Positions 34,076-43,894 of a stretch of 64,000 nucleotides of DNA are shown here, piece after piece. A program made the translations under genes and the position numbers. The notes under the pieces are model-generated. The model was not told where the DNA came from. It ran no database searches and saw nothing but the letters and a program-made list of their open reading frames with translations. How positions within the stretch are numbered: position 1 is the stretch's first letter; each line of letters begins with the position of its first letter. The stretch spans positions 8,374,802 to 8,438,801 of the forward strand of contig NC_063258.1 in the NCBI RefSeq assembly GCF_019578655.1. The letters run 5' to 3'. The DNA comes from Ricinus communis. Taxonomy: Eukaryota > Streptophyta > Magnoliopsida > Malpighiales > Euphorbiaceae.

Positions 34076-34689
34076 TAGTAGCTTAGCCGCGCCTTTAACT
34101 AAAGTTGTGAAGAAAAGTGTACGCTTTAAGTGGGGTGAAGAACAAGATAAGGCCTTAAATTTGCTTTAAGAAAAAATTATTTCAACACTTTTACTTATTT
34201 TACCTAACTCTGCTAAAACTTTTGAGGTTGAGTGTGATTTTTCAAATTTTGGCATTGGAGCTGTATTGATGCAAGAAGGATGCCCAATTGCTTACTTTAG
34301 CCAAAAGTTGAATGGGCCAGACTTGAATTATCCAACATATGACAAAGAGATGTATGCATTGGTTTGTGCACTTGAGACATGCAACATTACCTTTGGATTA
34401 AAGAGTTTATGATCTATACCGATCATGAATCCTTAAAGCATTTGAAGGGACAAAACAAGCTAAATAGGCGAGATGCTAAATGGAGTGAATTCATTGAGTC
34501 CTATTCTTATGTTATCAAGTATAAGCAAGGTAGAGATAATGTTGTAGCATATGCATTATCTCGGAGGTATGCCCTTCTTTCCATTTTAGATATAAAATTA
34601 TTAGGATTTGAGCATATTAAGGAATTCTATGTGAATGATTCTGATTTTTGCAATGTGTTTAGTGGTTGTGAGAAAGTTGTCTTTTGAAA
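34076..34689 (+). pseudogene. RNase H domain remnant (element G2)
   Basis: Starts in the connection (LAAPLTKVVKK, FKWGEEQDKALNLL) and continues with [17 protein letters not shown], where the usual catalytic DAS is [14 protein letters not shown] and [13 protein letters not shown] follow. After a frameshift near 34380 come [20 protein letters not shown] and [12 protein letters not shown], where VADALSRR is usual. It would degrade the RNA of RNA-DNA hybrids. The domain is nearly full length but split by a frameshift. Confidence 0.85.
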
Positions 34690-35614
34690 GTTCTACAAGC
34701 ATGATGGATTCTTATTTAAGGAAAAATGCTTATGTGTGCCTATATGTTCTCTATGTGAATTGCTTGTAAGGGAAGCTCATGGGGGCGGGTTAATGGGGTA
34801 TCTTGTATTGCCAAGACTTTGGATATGTTGCATGAACATTTCTTTTGGCCTAATATGAAGTGTGATGTTGTGCGAATATGTGATAATTGTATTCCTCGCA
34901 AATAGGCAAATCCAAGCTTAAACCTCATCAGTTGTATACACCATTACCTATTTCTAGTACACCTTGGATTGATATTTCCATGGACTTTGTGCTTGATTTA
35001 CTTAGGTCTAGGAGTGGAAAAGATTCAACATATGTGGTTGTGTATAGGTTTTCTAAGATGGCTCACTTTGTTCCATATTATAAAACCAATGATGCATCAC
35101 ATATAATTGATTTGTTTTTCAAGGAGATTGTGCATTTACATAGCATGCCTTCCACCATCGTGAGTGATAGAGATGCTAAGTTCTTGAGTTACTTTTGAAA
35201 GACTTTATGGTGAGTTAGATACTAAGCTATTACTTTCTACTACCTATCATCCACAAACTGATGGTCAAACGGAAGTGGTTAATAGGACTTTGTATAGTCT
35301 CTTGCATTCTATCATTAAGAAGAACTTGAAAACTTGGGAAGAATGTTGACTGCATGTTGAATTTGCTTATAATAGGAGTGTGCATTCTACTACTAAATAT
35401 TCACCTTTTGATATTATTTATGGTTTCAATCCTTCAGCTCCATTAGATTTATCTCATTTACCATGCATGAGCATATTAATTTAGATGGTTCAAAGAAGGG
35501 CGAATATGTGAAGTAATTGCATGATAAGGTGCTATTAGACATTGAAAAGAGGACGGAGCAATATGTTACTCGAGCTAACAAAGGGCGAAAGAAAGTGAGT
35601 TTTGAGCCTAGAGA
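34690..35614 (+). pseudogene. Integrase (element G2), interrupted
   Basis: The zinc-binding part is visible as LLVREAHGGGLMGY (about 34765), then DMLHEHFFWPNMK, ICDNC in another frame. Core: [19 protein letters not shown] (first catalytic Asp), DRFSKMAHF with D changed to [16 protein letters not shown] (second Asp), and after a frameshift [15 protein letters not shown] (catalytic Glu). [17 protein letters not shown] and GRKKVSFEPRD follow. All three acidic residues are present, but there are frameshifts and stops. The C-terminal domain is split at 35615-35619 by a solo LTR. Confidence 0.85.
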
Positions 35615-35619
35615 TTAGG
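35615..35619 (+). other. Target-site duplication, left copy (TTAGG)
   Basis: TTAGG directly before TGATAGGC; the same five bases follow the LTR at 37017-37021. Removing the LTR and one copy restores continuity of the integrase sequence. Confidence 0.95.
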
Positions 35620-37016
35620 TGATAGGCTATTTACGTAGCTACAATCTAAGGCAGTGAACCTATCGATGAAGACTAGCATAAACGGTGAGTATCAAGGTCG
35701 TATTCTTGGGAAAGGGTGATCCTAGACCTATTGTAGCGTCTTATGTTATCTAACCTAAACAAATCAATGAAGTTCTATGCTGTGATTAAATATGAATAAA
35801 CACTTAATTAAATGTCAAATAATCTGAAAGGATTTAGGAAAACTCTCGAAGGAGAAAGCAAACCCTAAGGGACCTAAGTTAATTGGATTTTAGTAAAGAT
35901 AGAGATTAAATTGATTATCAATTGCAATTACCCGTGGACGAAGTCTTAATTGAATTCGGTCTCCCTCTCGAGATAACCGAATTCCTAAACCTAATAAGCT
36001 AAAGTTGGAATCTCTGCCTAATGATCGATTATTCGATTAGCATTAAGGTTTAACCCGCCTTTATTACGCTTTGTTAATTCTTAATCCGGCTAGTCAATTA
36101 CCCTTATCTTTAAGTGATTATTAACCAGTTCTTGCTATTCAAATTTCCAATTACTAAATGAATTTCTCAATTACATAAAGCAATCTAAATACTACAATTC
36201 ACAACGTCTCATGAATAAAGTGATTTCTCATTAATAACAAAAGTGAAAAGAATCAAGAATTGACAATCAAAATCTCCTAACATTAAAATCAATCCAACAA
36301 CATAGGAACCCTAATTGGGTTTGACAATTTAGCTACTCATACTAATAAGCATCACAAAATAAAGAATAGATTCAGAAAAGTAAATCAAAGGAATGTACAC
36401 CCTTCTTCAAGTTGGATGAGAAACCCTAATTTTCCAATTCAGAATAGTAAACCCTAATTTGCCTCTTGAATGCTCCCAAATCTTGTCTTGATCTTTAATT
36501 GGATGTTAAAACAAGTGTAATCCTTCCTTCAATTGATGAAATGATCTTCCAAGTTCGAGAATTGAGGTCTAAAAACAAATGATTTAAGCTTGTATAATGA
36601 AAATCAATTCAGAAAATCGAACCCCGGAGTCCAGGCCGTGTTGGACCTATGCATTCGGCATCTGTTGACCTTGTCCAAGCCGTGCCCTAGCCGGTGCTAA
36701 GCCACGACGGGCCGTGGTGGAGGCTGTGGTGGCTACGGAAACCGTGCCAAAATGGCACTCTTGGAGGGCAGCTACTTGACAATTCAGCACGGCCGGAGTC
36801 CAAGCCGTGCTCAACCTCTGAATGCTAGTCCTTGCTCAATTTGATGGATTATGGTTCGTAATTGCGCGTATTTCCCTCGATTATTGATAGTGTCCTTCGA
36901 TAATGACCTGAAACGTGAAAGGAACCAAAAGACAAGTGATTTTAGCATAAAATGTATAATTATGCACAAGAATGTAATAATTGGGCATGTAAATATGTAT
37001 AATATGATGCCTATCA
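35620..37016 (-). mobile_element. Athila-like solo LTR L4 (1397 bp)
   Basis: Complete LTR with perfect 8-bp terminal inverted repeats TGATAGGC...GCCTATCA and a 5-bp target duplication. Orientation is minus, judged from homology to L3 and L5 (GCCTTAGATTGTAGCTAACAC end and GGAAGAGATTCCAAC block reversed). A GC-rich CACGGCC block lies at 36640-36810. No internal sequence remains, so it arose by LTR-LTR recombination after insertion into element G2. Small ORFs inside are not genes. Confidence 0.95.
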
Positions 37017-37021
37017 TTAGG
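37017..37021 (+). other. Target-site duplication, right copy (TTAGG)
   Basis: Second copy of TTAGG, immediately after GCCTATCA. Confidence 0.95.
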
Positions 37022-37488
37022 TTTTGGTACATATGCGAAAAGAAAGGTTTCCAGCTCAAAGGCATCCTAAACTACTCCTAAGGGGACATGGTCCTTCTTA
37101 AGTTGTTGAAAGAATCAATGGCAATGCTTATAAACTTGATTTACCTAGTGAGTATAATGTTAGTGCTACTGTCAATGTTGCTGATTTAACTCTCTTTGAT
37201 GTAGGTTTTGATTTGAAGACACGTCCTTTTGAAGAGAGGGGGAATGATGCAACCCCAAATCCCAAAGAGCCAAGTAGCCAACTAAGTCAAAGAGATCAAG
37301 TTCCAAGCCCAAGTGATCCATTATTCATCAAGGGAGGCCCAATTACAAGAGCTAGAGCCAATGGAATGAATGAAGCCTTAAATGGTTTTATTCAAGATAT
37401 TTGGGCCAAGCCTTCTATGTCACATGAAGAGTTAGAGTTAATCAAGCCTAATCTTGTTATTAACCTAATTCAAAATGTTAGGCTATGA
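37022..37488 (+). pseudogene. Integrase C-terminal domain and pol tail (element G2)
   Basis: Continues integrase after the solo LTR: VHMRKERFPAQRHPKLLLRG, a stop, VVERINGNAYKLDLPSEY, FDVGFDLKTRPFEERG. A linker follows, and the tail KGGPITRARANGMNEALNG, IQDIWAKPS ends at TGA 37486-37488. The GPITRARA tail defines the same gypsy group as the remnants at 11.4, 30.0 and 47.2 kb. The last 90 codons are open. A purine-rich tract (GGGGAACAAGGGAAGG, about 37519-37534) then leads into the 3' LTR. Confidence 0.85.
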
Positions 37489-37518
37489 ATCCTTAAGTTT
37501 TGGATGAAATTTTACCCA

Positions 37519-37536
37519 GGGGAACAAGGGAAGGCC
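37519..37536 (+). other. Polypurine tract of element G2
   Basis: GGGGAACAAGGGAAGGCC directly precedes TGATTCTT, the inferred 3' LTR start. Confidence 0.65.
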
Positions 37537-37856
37537 TGATTCTTAAAGAGGAAGCAAGAAAATAAGCTTAAAGAGTAAACAAGGAAGCGCATGCTTATGA
37601 GCTTGACCTAGAGATGTAATTTTATTTAGGAAACAAGGGTAGCCACCCCTTGTAGTTATTTATGAATCTTAGATGTTGATTTAGTCCATTCTTCCTATAT
37701 CAAAGATTGTCTAAATCACTCTAGTTACTTATTTTGTTATTTGGGAAACTTCTAATTTAGCCTTTGATTTTTCTTTTTCTATTCTAGTTTCTGCCTAAAC
37801 GTGTGAAGGAAGCTAATGTTGTATCGTTGGCTATTTAAACAAACTATAGTCGAATG
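37537..37856 (+). mobile_element. 3' LTR of element G2, truncated after the promoter region
   Basis: Begins TGATTCTTAAAG and matches the 5' LTR at 30.5 kb through TATTTAAAC to about 37856, where it is joined head-to-head to an inverted copy of itself. R and U5 are missing. Confidence 0.8.
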
Positions 37857-38149
37857 GCCAAAGATACAACCTTAGCATCCTTTACACGTTTAGGCAGAAA
37901 CTAGAATAGGAAAATAAAAATCAAAGGCTAAATTAGAAGTTTCCCAAATAACAAAATAAGTAACTATAGTGATTTGGACAATCTTTGATATAGGAAGAAT
38001 GGACTAAATCGACATCTAATATTCATAAATAACTACAAGGGGTGTATGCCCTTGTGTCCTAAATAAAATTAGGCACCTAGGTCAAGCTCACAAGCATGCG
38101 CCTCCCTGTTTCCTCTTTAAGCTTCTTTCCTTGCTTCCTCTTTAAGAAT
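37539..38149. repeat. Long inverted repeat: 293-bp arms, 25-bp loop
   Basis: Arms 37539-37831 and 37857-38149 pair over their whole length at roughly nine bases in ten by eye, around the 25-base centre 37832-37856. The arms are the U3 part of the G2-type LTR. If transcribed, this would fold into a very long hairpin. Confidence 0.9.
37857..38149 (-). mobile_element. Inverted U3 fragment of a G2-type LTR
   Basis: Minus-strand copy of the first 290 bases of the LTR; it lacks only the terminal few bases. It is followed directly by a plus-strand integrase fragment, so the order is not that of any intact element. Confidence 0.85.
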
Positions 38150-38518
38150 GCCGCCTTCCCTTATGTGTTTAAAGGCTAAATCTAAATTGCAACCCAACTG
38201 GTTATATACTCCTTTACCTATTCCTGATGTTCCTTGGATAGATTTATCTATGGATTTTATACTTGGATTGCCTAGGACTAGGAAGGGCCAAGATAATATA
38301 TTTGTTCTTATGGATCGATTTAGTAAGATGGCTCACTTTATACCATGGCATAAAACTAGTGGTGCTACTTACATTGCTGAATTATTTCTAAGGGAAGTTG
38401 TGCGGTTGCATGGAGTTCCAAAAACCATTATAAGTGATAGTGATGTTAAATTCTTATGTTATTTTTGGCATGTGTTATGGGGTAAGTCAGGCACTAAATT
38501 ATTATTTTCTACTACTTG
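38150..38518 (+). pseudogene. gypsy integrase core fragment
   Basis: Open frame of about 120 codons: [38 protein letters not shown] (first Asp), [30 protein letters not shown] (second Asp), [14 protein letters not shown]. The region with the catalytic Glu is cut off by LTR L5 at 38519. The frame is unbroken, unlike the homologous core at 34.9 kb, and the residues differ, so it comes from a second, younger or better-preserved copy. Confidence 0.85.
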
Positions 38519-39918
38519 TGATGCGCATATGCTTATGCAACTACAAGTGAGGCAGTGAACCTATCAATGCAGCCTAGGCAACGATAAGTATTAAAAAGAT
38601 CATATCCCTCGGAAAAGTGAAATCCTATAATTACTACTTGATTCCTTGTTATCTAGCCTAAAATTAATAACAGGGGTTTCTAGATTTACTAAAAACTAAA
38701 TTCTAAGTGTAATGCGAGAATGAATGAGCAAAGAGAATAATTAAGACAAGAAAGCAAACCTAAAGAGGACCTAGACTAGTTGGCTATCAAATAAAGATAA
38801 TAGATTATTGAGTTCGATTATGCTACTAAACTGAATTCGGTTTTCCTCTCGAGACAACCGAATTCCTAAACCTAAGAACCTAAACTCAGAATCTCTTCCT
38901 AACGATTGATTATTAAGTAAGCTTAAGTTTTAATCCACCTCTATTAAGCTTTGTTAATTCTTAATCCGGCAAATTAATTAACCTTACCTCTAAGTGAAAA
39001 TTAACATGTTCTTACAATTAAATTTCTAAACTCAATTATAATTTCTCCATTGCTAAAAGGAAACTCAAACAATCTCAACAATTCAGTACAAAGACAACAT
39101 AGCAAGGAACCCTAATGGGTTCAACCAATCTAGTTATACATGTTCATGTCTAAAGTAAATAGGAATTGAATTACACTGAAAGAACAAAGAAATTAAAACA
39201 TATAAACCCTTTTCCTAGAATTGGATAAACAGCTCAAAGCCTTGATCTACACTACAGTTGATCTCCAGAATTGCTTCTTGATTTGCTCTAAAACTCCTCC
39301 TCAATCTTCAATCCAAAAACGAAATCACAAATTTGATGTTCCAAGATGGAATCAGTTTCCTGGAAGCCCCCTGTAATGCCTAACAACACCTCTAACAAAA
39401 TTTGAACAAAGGATCAAAAATCAAAATTGCCGATCCGGAACTCTCTTTTCTCTCTTTGGCTCATTCCTTTTATTCATTGCACAAATACGGGTGTGTTCTA
39501 GCCCGTGTCCCTTAATACAAGCAGTGTCCGGGCCGTGTTGTACTCTAATTGACAGAATGAACTGAATCGAGCATGGCCATATTCTTGTCTGTGTTAGCAA
39601 ACACGGGCCTTGGTGTGGTACCCTCGGAAAACGTGTTGCTTTAAAGTGTTTAAGCTACACAGCATGGAATTTCTACACGGGCTCCAACACGGGCCATATT
39701 GACTTCCCAAAAGTCAACCCAAGGTCAAAAAGCTTCTGATTCCATCCCTTTTCACCCGAAATTGATCAAAAATTGCTAAAGCACTGATGATGGACCTATA
39801 AAATCTCATGAAACACGAAAGGACACAAAACACGGGTGATCTTGGAATAGAAACACAATATATGCTAAGAAAATTTGCAATTATATGTTAGCAAATATGT
39901 GTAAAACTATGCATATCA
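38519..39918 (-). mobile_element. Athila-like LTR L5 (1400 bp)
   Basis: Plus-strand edges are TGATGCGCAT and ATGCATATCA. Orientation is minus from homology to L3 and L4. A GC-rich CACGGGC block lies at 39480-39720. A PPT lies just right of it, so it is the 3' LTR of the minus-strand element at 39.9-42.05 kb. It interrupts an integrase fragment on its left. Confidence 0.85.
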
Positions 39919-39936
39919 AATCACCCCATACTTAAG
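39919..39936 (-). other. Polypurine tract of the L5 element
   Basis: CTTAAGTATGGGGTGATT on the minus strand before the LTR; one change from AAGTGTGGGG. Confidence 0.7.
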
Positions 39937-40178
39937 CTTTTGCTTATCCTCAAGCAATTAACAACTCAGCTCATAAAATCGCAATCAGTAAATCCTTTAA
40001 GTTTATGCCCCCTATGTCCCAATAAATAGCATTTAACACATCACAAAAGAAACTCAATCGTAAGTCAAGTTACAAATTATTAACAGAGAATATAGATAAT
40101 ATCCATGCATAAATAACTTAACAACAACTCAATAACAAACATAGAAAACCAATGCCTCACAGGGATCACTCAAGTCAC
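39937..40178 (-). other. Non-coding 3' region of the L5 element
   Basis: Similar to 22.1-22.4 kb (ATTGCTTGAGGA.AAGCAA, GGGGCATAAACTT-like stretch). It adjoins protease directly, so RT, RNase H and integrase have been deleted. Confidence 0.65.
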
Positions 40179-40620
40179 TCAAGGTGTAAACTTGTCTACC
40201 TTAACAAATACATCCTCAACTATTCGCTTAGGAAATTTCACAGTCCTATCTGCTAACTGTACACTCATCCTAGTAGGTTTTGGCTCACTTAAACTTAACT
40301 TTTCAAAAAAACTAGTAGGCATTAAATTGATGCTAGCTCCTAAATCAACTAAAGCATCACTAATATGCAAGTCACCAATAATATAGGGAACAGTGAAACT
40401 CCTTGGATCACGCCACTTTACTGGCAGCTTGTTTTGAAGAATGGCTGAGCACTCCTCATTTAGTGTCACTAATCCTAAGTCCTCCAGCTTCCTTTTGATG
40501 CTTAGAATCTCTTTCAGGAATCTCGCATACCTGGCCATCTGCAATATAGCCTTTCCAAAAGGTAGGTTAATCCTCAACTGCTTAAATAAATAAAAAAACT
40601 TACCAAATTGTTAATAAACC
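40179..40620 (-). pseudogene. Athila-like aspartic protease
   Basis: Minus-strand open frame. MARYARFLKEILSIKRKLED and EECSAILQNKLPVKW are followed by the protease core IGDLHISDALVDLGASINLM, with DLGAS as active-site triplet, then MSVQLADRTVKFPKRIVEDV and VKVDKF. This arrangement and the ALxDLGASINLMP block are typical of Athila/Tat elements. The frame at 40577-40179 has no stop inside the domain, making it one of the best-preserved domains here. It ends abruptly at 40179, where non-coding 3' sequence begins. Confidence 0.85.
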
Positions 40621-42050
40621 TTTTTCTGCTTTAACTCGGCAGGATATGGAACTGGCAGCTAGTATTCTCTCACAGGACTCTTCTTCTTGTCCTTGGTTCA
40701 CGCAAGCTCTATCACTTTAGGCTCTAGTTCCTTCCTGGCTGGCTCATCCTGCACAACAATATTATTATCAGCCATAGGTAAAGAGCTAGCCAACTGCTTA
40801 CCTGATTTCAGGGTGACGACCTTGACATGCTCCCTCAGGTTTGACTCTATGGTGCTGGGGAGCGTCCCTGGCTATCTTTCAGCCAGCATTTTAGAAATCT
40901 GGCCTATCTGATTCACCAAATTCTGTATGGAGGCCTGTTGATTTCTAAGAGCTATGTCCATCTGCTGAAATCTATTCTTTGAAGTGGACACAAACTTCAT
41001 CATCAACTCCTCTAAATTGAGCTTCTTCTCCTAGTTTTGAGGTAGTTGAGGGAGAACAATCTGCTATTAGGGTTGCTGCTCGTGCAACCGTTGAAATCCT
41101 AGTGGACCTTAGATATTGTTATTTCGCCACCCGAAGTTAGGATGGTTTCTCCACCCTAGGTTGTATGTGTTGCTGTACGGGTTATTTTGCTGCCTGGGCG
41201 CATTTCCCATATAATCAACCTGTTCATGGTCAGCAGAAGAAGAAGATGAAGAAGAAGAAGCAAACATACTTCCCGCATTACAGTTTGCACTGTAGTGCAG
41301 GCCATCATAAAACTTGCAGTCAAGCTGTGCTGCTTAGATTAGCATCTGGAGCTGGTCGATCTTCTTGGCTAAAAGCTCCACCTGAGCTGCCAAGGCTGAT
41401 GTAGAATCTACCTGGTTCCCCACTCCTTGTTGTCTTGGCCTACTCCTAAAAGACTACTACTGATATTATTCATGGCCATCTCCTCAATTAAATTCTAGGC
41501 CTGCTCTGGTGTCTTATTGTTGATGGCCCCACCTGCAGCTGCATCTACCATCTGCCTCGTGGCTGAGTTCAAGCCATTGTAAAAAGTCTACACCTACATC
41601 CATAATGGTAAACTGTGGTGTGGGCAACATCTCAGCAGGTCCTTGTACCACTCCCATGTATCATACATGCGCTCATCGTCAAATTGTGTAAAAGAAGAAA
41701 TATCATTACACATCTTTCGAGGCTTAGCAAGAGGAAAGTACTTATAAAGAAATTTCTCAGCCAAAGAACAGGTGGTGATAGTGTTAGCTGGCATGGACTG
41801 TAGCCATCTCTTTGCTCTATCCCTCAAGGAAAATGGGAACAACCTAAGCTGAATGGCATCATCATTAGTCCTATTTATCTTGAAGGTATCATAAATCTCT
41901 AAGAAATTCATGATGTGGGCATTAGGATCTTCACTGGGCAAGCCCCCAAACTGTACACTCTACTGCACCATCTGAATGATATTTGGCTTAATTTCGAAAT
42001 TGTTCGCTGCAATAGGTGGCCTCAATATACTAGTGTGTGTCCCCTATAAG
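40621..42050 (-). pseudogene. Athila-like gag
   Basis: From about 42048 (minus): RPPIAANNFEIKPNIIQMVQ, then the capsid region GGLPSEDPNAHIMNFLEIYD, LFPFSLRDRAKRWLQSMPA, FLYKYFPLAKPRKM, FDDERMYDTWEWYKDLLR. TFYNGLNSATRQMVDAAAGG follows after two stops that replace expected Gln codons (CAG to TAG). A degraded zinc-knuckle region near 41290 precedes GWRNHPNFGWRNNN (about 41130). The coiled coil NQQASIQNLVNQIGQIS near 40925 precedes protease. Several frameshifts lie between 41440 and 41000. The 5' LTR and PBS are missing; rep-A adjoins the gag start. Confidence 0.85.
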
Positions 42051-42936
42051 GAAGGTCTAGCAAACTCGATATCAATACATGATCAACTAATTTTATTTCT
42101 TCGCATTTGTCGAAGCATTAGATTAGTGCCTATGATTGCCACTTCCATGCGCTTTCATTCAACACTCGTGTTTATGCTCCTAAATAAAACCAAACCATCA
42201 TACTAGACAAAGATAAAAAAGAGAGACTCAAAACAAACAAAAAAAATGAGAATATCCATAGGATTTCAGATTCGATAAGGAAAGCAATCATAAATTCTTT
42301 GTTCTTTTTCATATGGCTAATTGTAAGGATTAAATGGAATTGATTTAAACATAAGACTAGACAAAGAACACAAGAGAAAGGATGGACATGAGGATAAGTC
42401 TATGCTCACTGCACGACTGTTGATTAAGTCTAAAAAGTCCTTTAAAGAACCCATAACTTGATTTCCCGCAAGGTAGAAAACTGAAATAAAATGCCGATTA
42501 GCCTTAAGTATTCAGTTGTATGTGGTTTCTATAGTGTGAAACCCTCATTCCATTAGAAGAAGAAACTAGAAGGTAAATATGAGTAAATAAATACAGAAAG
42601 ATAACTAAACTAAAGCCAAATCAAGAATGACAGAGGAGTTGACTGGGCAACAACTCTCGTAGTCCTGAATTTTATTAGCTAGATTAACAAAAATAAGGAT
42701 AAATTCACGTGGGTCTACCTAAACACACTGCGACTAAAACTACTTTGTTGTATGCATTTTAGACATCAAAGCGCTCGAATTTTGGCTAGTATTATGCTTG
42801 GATTAATGTCTTATCTTGCTTGATCATCAAGGTAATCCCCAATGCTATCGGTCAAGCTTGTCAATTGCACTCCCATTTTTCTTTAGGCCAATCCTTGTGT
42901 CATCAGGAGTCCTCATCCTTAGAGGAGCAAGGAATG
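42051..42936 (-). repeat. rep-A unit, minus orientation
   Basis: Nearly complete unit with GATCAACTAATTTT at the left, reversed TATA region (GGTTTCTATAGTGTG near 42525), and CATCAGGAGTCCTCATCC at the right end, where RT sequence begins. Confidence 0.75.
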
Positions 42937-43465
42937 ACTACAAAGCCAAGAAAAATTACTTGATCTAAACAAAAACTACACTTTTTAAGATTGGTAAACA
43001 ACCTCTCCTTCCTAAGAACTTCTAAGACACATCTAACATGGAGAACATGATCATCAAAATTCATAGAATAAATCAAGATGTCATCAAAATACACAATTGT
43101 AAATTTACTAAGAAAATCATGCAATACATGGTTCATTAATCTTATTAATATACTAGGTGCATTTGAAAGTCGTTTTCCACTCATCCCTACTTTTCATGCA
43201 AATCTGATAGTACCTACTTTACAAATCTATTTTAGTAAAAAGACATGCACCATGCAGCTTATCAAGCATATCGTCTAACTTAGGATAGGATGATGATATT
43301 TTACCACTATTTTTTGTTAATTGCACGACAGTCTACACACATTCTCCACATTCTATCCTTCTTTAAAACCAAAATCGTACAAGGACTTAAACTCTCACGT
43401 ACATACCCTTTTGCCATTAGCTCATCCACTTACCGTTGAAGCTCCTTTGTTTCCTCGGGATTGCT
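42937..43465 (-). pseudogene. Reverse transcriptase remnant with YFDD box (element G3)
   Basis: Minus-strand RT: EETKELQR, stop, [36 protein letters not shown], then HPIPKLDDMLDKLHGACLF (second P inferred through a frameshift), DEWKTTFK. A short deletion of about 17 codons follows (the KYGLYEWLVMPFGLTN region is missing). After it come [13 protein letters not shown] and the catalytic box [12 protein letters not shown] near 43090, [18 protein letters not shown] and [17 protein letters not shown]. Stops and frameshifts throughout. It is cut at 42937 by rep-A, so RNase H and integrase are lost. Confidence 0.85.
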
Positions 43466-43894
43466 TTAATATGTTGGTCTATTTGATATGGCAACCCTTG
43501 GCATGAAGTTGATTTGATGTTTTGTACCCCTTTCTAGTGGTGAACCGATTGGCATTTCTTCAGGGAAAACATCATCAAACTCGTATAAAAGGTTAGCAAA
43601 CATACTCAGCAAGGAAAGATCAAGGTCAGCAGTGTTCAAATATACATCTGTATAAGTAACAAAAAACACTACCCTATCAGTATGCAATGCATGCCTAATC
43701 TCACCTTCCCTAGCCGATAAACTACCTTTCTTCAATTTAGGTTGCTCACTTGCTTGATTACCACTATCTTGACCATTCTTGGGTGGTTTAATAACATGCT
43801 TGGCATTTTCAGTATCAACCCTTTGTTTCTCTAATTTAATTTCATCATTACATACTTCCTTAGGAGAAAGTGGTGTCAATGTAACTTTTCTCAA
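43466..43894 (-). pseudogene. Protease-RT linker (element G3)
   Basis: Open frame of 142 codons: KVTLTPLSPKEVCNDEIKLE, a lysine-rich spacer, SAREGEIRHALHTDRVVFFV, SMFANLLYEFDDVFPEEMP, then TKHQINFMPRVAISNRPTY. It matches 33.3-33.7 kb of element G2 in order. Protease itself is missing between this and gag. It runs straight into RT after a stop. Confidence 0.8.

Noticed and set aside
30903..35614. Endogenous pararetrovirus
   Set aside because: Domain order protease-RT-RNase H-integrase with LTR, PBS and PPT is that of Ty3/gypsy elements; no movement or coat protein motif.
30505..37856. Element G2 as a possibly active autonomous retrotransposon
   Set aside because: YXDD box deleted, stops and frameshifts in every domain, integrase split by a solo LTR, both LTRs truncated.
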